Assembly: GCA_020073215.1 (NCBI GenBank)
Contig: JAIQFO010000017.1
Location: 35,377-99,376, forward strand
Source: Terriglobia bacterium
GTDB lineage: Bacteria; Acidobacteriota; Terriglobia; Terriglobales; Acidobacteriaceae
DNA: 64,000 nucleotides
Direction: 5' to 3'
The stretch's first letter is position 1. Each line of letters opens with the position of its first letter. Positions 60,827-64,000 of the stretch are shown one piece after another. Below the pieces are notes generated by a model. That model saw nothing but the letters and a program-made list of their open reading frames with translations, was not told the DNA's origin and made no database searches. The position numbers were made by a program, and so were the translations under genes.

Positions 60827-61549
60827 TCAGTCGTACTTTTCGTAGCGGATTGACGCGCGCTCCCATCCGAGACTTTTCAGCAACTCACGGTTGGCCTTGA
60901 CCATCTTGTCGAGGCCGCAGATGTAGGCATGCATCTCGGTACGCGCTCCCACGATTTCGGGCAGATGTTCCTGCACATATCCGCGCAGGCCTGTCCACTC
61001 GGCATCGCCGCGGCTCAAGGTGGGCAGAAAATGAAAGTTGTCGTGCCCGGCGGCCAGATGCTCGAACTCCTCGCGATAGTAGATGTCCTGCTCGCGGCGC
61101 GCGCCGAACAGCAGCCAGAACTCGTGTCCCTGGTGACGGTCACCCTCCGCCAGCAGCCAGTGCAGCATGGAACGAAACGGCGCAATCCCGGTTCCCGTGG
61201 CTACGAACAGGGTGTCACGCAAGGCTGGACGAAGAATGAAATCTCCGAATGGTCCCTGAAACTCGACCTTCGCGCCCGCTTCGAGACCGCAGAGATAGTT
61301 CGACATGAATCCATCCTGCACGCGATTCAGGCAGAAGGCGAAGTGCCCGTTCTCGGACGGCGGCGACGCAATCGAATACGCGCGCGTCATTTCTTCGCCC
61401 TCGGGAGTGGCGGCCTTGACCGAGAGCCATTGTCCGGGAACGAAGCCGAAGCGGCTTACTCCATCCACTTCGAGTTCGAGATGCTTGGTAAACTCGGAAA
61501 GAGGCACGGAGCGAAGCAGATGCGCGTCAAACGTTTTGAACTGAGCCAT
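60827..61549 (-). CDS. Ferredoxin/flavodoxin-NADP reductase family protein
   Basis: A 240-residue FAD/NAD(P)-binding reductase: the FAD motif RAYSIASPPSE (R-x-Y-S), and a nucleotide-binding VATGTGIAPFRSML. The C-terminal segment is YICGLDKMVKANRELL. It belongs to the plant-type FNR superfamily of single-polypeptide reductases; its electron partner is not visible. The gene stands alone. Confidence 0.92.
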   Translation of the reverse strand: MAQFKTFDAHLLRSVPLSEFTKHLELEVDGVSRFGFVPGQWLSVKAATPEGEEMTRAYSIASPPSENGHFAFCLNRVQDGFMSNYLCGLEAGAKVEFQGPFGDFILRPALRDTLFVATGTGIAPFRSMLHWLLAEGDRHQGHEFWLLFGARREQDIYYREEFEHLAAGHDNFHFLPTLSRGDAEWTGLRGYVQEHLPEIVGARTEMHAYICGLDKMVKANRELLKSLGWERASIRYEKYD

Positions 61550-61628
61550 TATTCATTTAGATGATCTTTGCCGGGCGCCGGACGCTGCGAATCGCATGCA
61601 CCAGTGTTGTTTGGCGTCCCCGGAATCA

Positions 61629-61663
61629 GTGTGGGGACGGGCGACTCGCCCGTCCAAGCCGAG
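61629..61663 (-). repeat. Partial family A element, reverse orientation
   Basis: GTGTGG-GGACGGGCG-ACT-CGCCCGTCC-AAGCCGAG: the tail, the second hairpin and half of the first hairpin, reversed relative to most copies. In the gap before the methyltransferase gene. Confidence 0.85.
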
Positions 61664-61767
61664 TGAAGGAAACGACCCAGCTAAAATATTTCTGCCGCTC
61701 GTTCGTCTACAGGAGTAGATGGACGAGGCGCTGAGACAACAGTGGAGTAACTTTCGAGGGAGGAAAA

Positions 61768-62331
61768 ATGGGACACCGCGTTTGCCCCTGGTGGCTTGGC
61801 TACGTACTGGCCAGTCCGTTGCGCCGCCTGTTACAAGACCCGGTCGCGGTCGTCAAACCCTATGTTCGCGAAGGCATGACCGTCCTCGAACCTGGTCCGG
61901 GCATGGGATTCTTCACGCTGGAAATGGCCCGCCAGGTGGGCGCAAGCGGTCGAGTGGTCGCGGTCGATATTCAGCCGCGCATGATTGCCGGACTCAAGCG
62001 CCGACTGGCCAAGGCTGGACTGCTCGAGCGCACCGATGCGCGCCTGGCTCCATCCGATTCTCTGGGTTTGCAGGACTTGCGCGGCAAAGTTGATTTCGCG
62101 CTCGCCATGGCGGTGGTGCACGAAGTGCCCAGCTCAAGCCGCTTCTTCGCTGAAGTTGCTCAGGCGATGAAACCGGGCGCAACGCTGTTGCTGGCAGAAC
62201 CTTCCGGGCACGTAAAGCAGGAAGCGTTCGAAGCCGAGCTACAGGACGCCGCAGCAGCAGGTTTCGAAGTGGCCGATCACCCTGCCATTCGCCGCAGCCA
62301 GGCGGCGTTGCTGAAGAAACGTGCGATGTAG
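61768..62331 (+). CDS. Class I SAM-dependent methyltransferase
   Basis: A 187-residue Rossmann-fold methyltransferase: the SAM-binding VLEPGPGMGFFTLEMA, an acidic-end strand VVAVDIQP, and ALAMAVVHEVP for the post-motif region. It has a short N-terminal Trp/Cys-rich leader (GHRVCPWWLGY). GAGGGAGG precedes the start. The substrate cannot be inferred. Confidence 0.88.
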   Translation: MGHRVCPWWLGYVLASPLRRLLQDPVAVVKPYVREGMTVLEPGPGMGFFTLEMARQVGASGRVVAVDIQPRMIAGLKRRLAKAGLLERTDARLAPSDSLGLQDLRGKVDFALAMAVVHEVPSSSRFFAEVAQAMKPGATLLLAEPSGHVKQEAFEAELQDAAAAGFEVADHPAIRRSQAALLKKRAM

Positions 62332-62670
62332 ACCTGGATTCATAAATGCCTCTCAACCCGGAAAGCACGTCCCTCAGGGGCTAAAGCCCGCGTGTTTATT
62401 GGCTCTGGGCGGCACGGCTCAAGCCGTGCCCTTCCCAAAACTTATTTATGAAACCAGCTCCAGTGTAGCGCTAGCATCCTCCGGCTTCGCTCAGGACAAG
62501 CCGTGCCGGCTGTCCGACGGCGGCGCTCTCGCAAGTTCGTTATTTGGCTCTCTCGGGCAATGAAAGGGAGTAGTCTTAAGGTGTCTCTTCTAGCATCCTT
62601 CCGCCGCGCCCATAGGGTGACGGTTCCTTGCGAAATCAGACAGCGTTTCGCGCTGGCAAGGAGCCTTCTT
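62332..62670. other. Repeat-containing intergenic region
   Basis: A 339-base gap without a credible gene. It contains GGGGCTAAAGCCC (62377 on), a perfect hairpin GGCACGGCT-CA-AGCCGTGCC (62411-62430) and a CTCCGGCTTCGCTCAGGAC fragment (62480 on). The Crp-type gene starts at its right end with AAGGAG. Confidence 0.6.
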
Positions 62671-63453
62671 ATGATGGCAAAAAAGACTAGTGCCCCTATC
62701 CCTATCCATTCTTCAAAGTCACGGGCAGGAAATGGCAGGATTGACGAGGATGGAAATGCCATCAGCAGCAAAATCCTGCTCAGTCTCTCCGATGAAGAAT
62801 TCAGTCAGGTGCTTTCGAAATTGGAATTGGTCCGGCTCAAGCTTCATCAGGTCCTCTATGAAGCGGGAGAGACCATCAAATCCGGATATTTTGTAAACAC
62901 AGGGTTGATTTCAGTCCTGGCAGTGCAACCGGACGGAAAGAGCGTCGAGGTTGGGCTCATTGGCAATGAGGGATTCGCAGGGGTGCCACTTCTGGTGGGA
63001 TACCGCAGCAGCCCGACCCGACTCATAACGCAGGGAGATGGTACGGCCTACCGGTGCTCAGCCGAGTCGCTCCGGCAACTGGCACGGCAATTGCCTCGAC
63101 TGGAGCAGCAGATGCATCGTTTTGGTCAACGGCTGGCGATGCAGACTACTCAAATCGCCGCGTGCAATCGGCTCCATGATGTGGAAGAGCGGTTGGCGCG
63201 CTGGATCTTGATGAGCCAGGACCGCATTCTGTCGGACAATCTTCCACTGACCCAGGAGTTCCTGGCGCAGATGCTGGGATCACGCCGGGCGAGCGTGACG
63301 ATCGCCGCCGGCATCCTACAGAAGGCGGGATTGATTTCCCACACGCGGGGAAGCGTCAAGATATTGAACCGACAAAAACTTGAAGAAGCGGCGTGCGATT
63401 GCTACGGCATTGTGCAACGGCAACTGAAGGATTGGGAAACAGAACCAAGCTAG
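62671..63453 (+). CDS. Crp/Fnr-family transcriptional regulator
   Basis: A 260-residue regulator. The N-terminal effector-binding (cNMP-like) domain spans about residues 33-160 (LVRLKLHQVLYEAGETIKSGYFV ... GLIGNEGFAGV), and a winged-helix DNA-binding domain (crp type) follows, with LTQEFLAQMLGSRRASVTIAAGIL as the HTH. The N-terminal 30 residues are a polar extension. It lacks the FNR cysteine cluster, so an oxygen sensor of the FNR type is unlikely. Effector unknown. ATG 62671 after AAGGAG. Confidence 0.92.
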   Translation: MMAKKTSAPIPIHSSKSRAGNGRIDEDGNAISSKILLSLSDEEFSQVLSKLELVRLKLHQVLYEAGETIKSGYFVNTGLISVLAVQPDGKSVEVGLIGNEGFAGVPLLVGYRSSPTRLITQGDGTAYRCSAESLRQLARQLPRLEQQMHRFGQRLAMQTTQIAACNRLHDVEERLARWILMSQDRILSDNLPLTQEFLAQMLGSRRASVTIAAGILQKAGLISHTRGSVKILNRQKLEEAACDCYGIVQRQLKDWETEPS

Positions 63454-63568
63454 GGATTCTGTACGGAAGCGAACATTCACGGGTTCGCCACGGTGCCGAC
63501 AACCGCAATTGTTTTCCGCAATACTCCACTCCATCCGGGTTCGTGCTTAACATCTCGCCAGGAATGTC

Positions 63569-63844
63569 ATGAGTGTCCACGCTATGCCTCCAGCGCCGGA
63601 TTGGAACGAACTGTATCGGCTCGCCATCACAGAAACAGACGTCCGCAATCTGGCAATGCGGATTGCTGACGCCCATCGGGCAATCATGGAAGGCATGGAG
63701 GCGACGGCCACGGAAGCGCGTGGCGAGGAACAACAAAGGATGAACGACGCCCTCCATGGTTTGCTTATGCTTCAAAAAGAATTTGAGAGCCGCCTGCAAG
63801 CATACGGAGAGCTGCGCAACGGCCCCCAAGGTCGGGTTGGCTGA
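63569..63844 (+). CDS. Small helical unknown protein
   Basis: A 91-residue protein, mostly helical, with alternating charged runs (RIADAHRAIMEGMEATATEARGEEQQRMND) and no signal or membrane segment. It is next to a following short gene (63877) on the same strand with 32 bases between, so the two may be a unit. Family not recognised. Confidence 0.55.
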   Translation: MSVHAMPPAPDWNELYRLAITETDVRNLAMRIADAHRAIMEGMEATATEARGEEQQRMNDALHGLLMLQKEFESRLQAYGELRNGPQGRVG

Positions 63845-63876
63845 AACCGGGTAGGAGCATTGGGAGATCAAAACGC

Positions 63877-64000
63877 ATGACCCACCCAGATGAAGAAGCA
63901 CCGAAGGGCTGGCGCGAATTGCGTGCCTTGCTACAAACGGAAAGAGACCCCGACAAGTTCCGGGCACTTCTCGCCCAGATCAACCGCTTGTTAAGCGCCC
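63877..64000 (+). CDS. Start of an unknown protein (partial)
   Basis: ATG at 63877 follows GGGAG by 10 bases, and the frame runs to the window edge. About 41 residues are visible: MTHPDEEAPKGWRELRALLQ and onward, charged and helical. It resembles the preceding small gene in composition. Too short to assign. Confidence 0.5.
   Translation, partial: MTHPDEEAPKGWRELRALLQTERDPDKFRALLAQINRLLSA

Noticed and set aside
63053..63453. FNR-type oxygen-sensing regulator
   Set aside because: The Cys residues needed for an FNR iron-sulfur cluster are not in the N-terminal region.

Overview
The window looks like chromosomal DNA of an Acidobacteriota member, probably class Terriglobia. This is inferred from the G+C-rich sequence, an Oar-type TonB-dependent receptor with an N-terminal carboxypeptidase-regulatory-like domain, a DUF1385-prfA-prmC cluster, frequent GTG/TTG starts, and many short hairpin repeats between genes. 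I see about 60 protein genes (two cut by the window edges), two tRNA genes, a few terminators and many dispersed palindromic repeats. There is no rRNA, CRISPR array, prophage, transposase or insertion sequence. Most of the window is housekeeping DNA.

Layout. 1-9.5 kb: the end of an unknown gene, mutS2, tRNA-Arg(UCG), a double-length ThyX, a DUF2752 gene with a tiny LITAF-like zinc/membrane gene, FmdB, pgeF and dodecin. 9.7-14.4 kb: gluQ, HU, recQ, queE and queD, three of which act in queuosine metabolism. 15.2-20.9 kb: an ECF sigma factor, a zinc-finger/HEAT anti-sigma factor, a DUF4097 protein, a double-PDZ protein and a receiver-TonB fusion, which I read as an envelope-sensing module. 20.9-24.8 kb: cytochrome c, pyruvate dehydrogenase E1 beta, an exported unknown protein, a repeat-rich 850-base intergenic region and hemerythrin. 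25-30.3 kb: ispE, tRNA-Gln, prs, ctc (L25), pth, rpsF, rpsR and rplI. 30.4-34 kb: dinG and der, divergent. 34-41 kb: a DinB-fold protein, a lone exbD, membrane proteins and two MacB-type permeases. 41-47.4 kb: trmFO, two small enzymes, selB and a family 39 glycosyltransferase. 47.5-54.5 kb: purL, purF and the TonB-dependent receptor. 54.6-64 kb: prmC, prfA, DUF1385, a CDF transporter, tag, an aldo/keto reductase, a flavoprotein reductase, a methyltransferase and a Crp-type regulator.

The most unusual signal is a family of about 50-base double-hairpin elements. Most copies lie between genes, but the element or a close relative also sits in frame inside mutS2, ispE, prmC and dinG. The intact ispE copy has no stop codon in any of the six frames, which would let it sit inside genes. 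This resembles the Rickettsia palindromic elements and is the best candidate here for an undescribed system.

All function calls come from reading motifs by eye; no database search was run.
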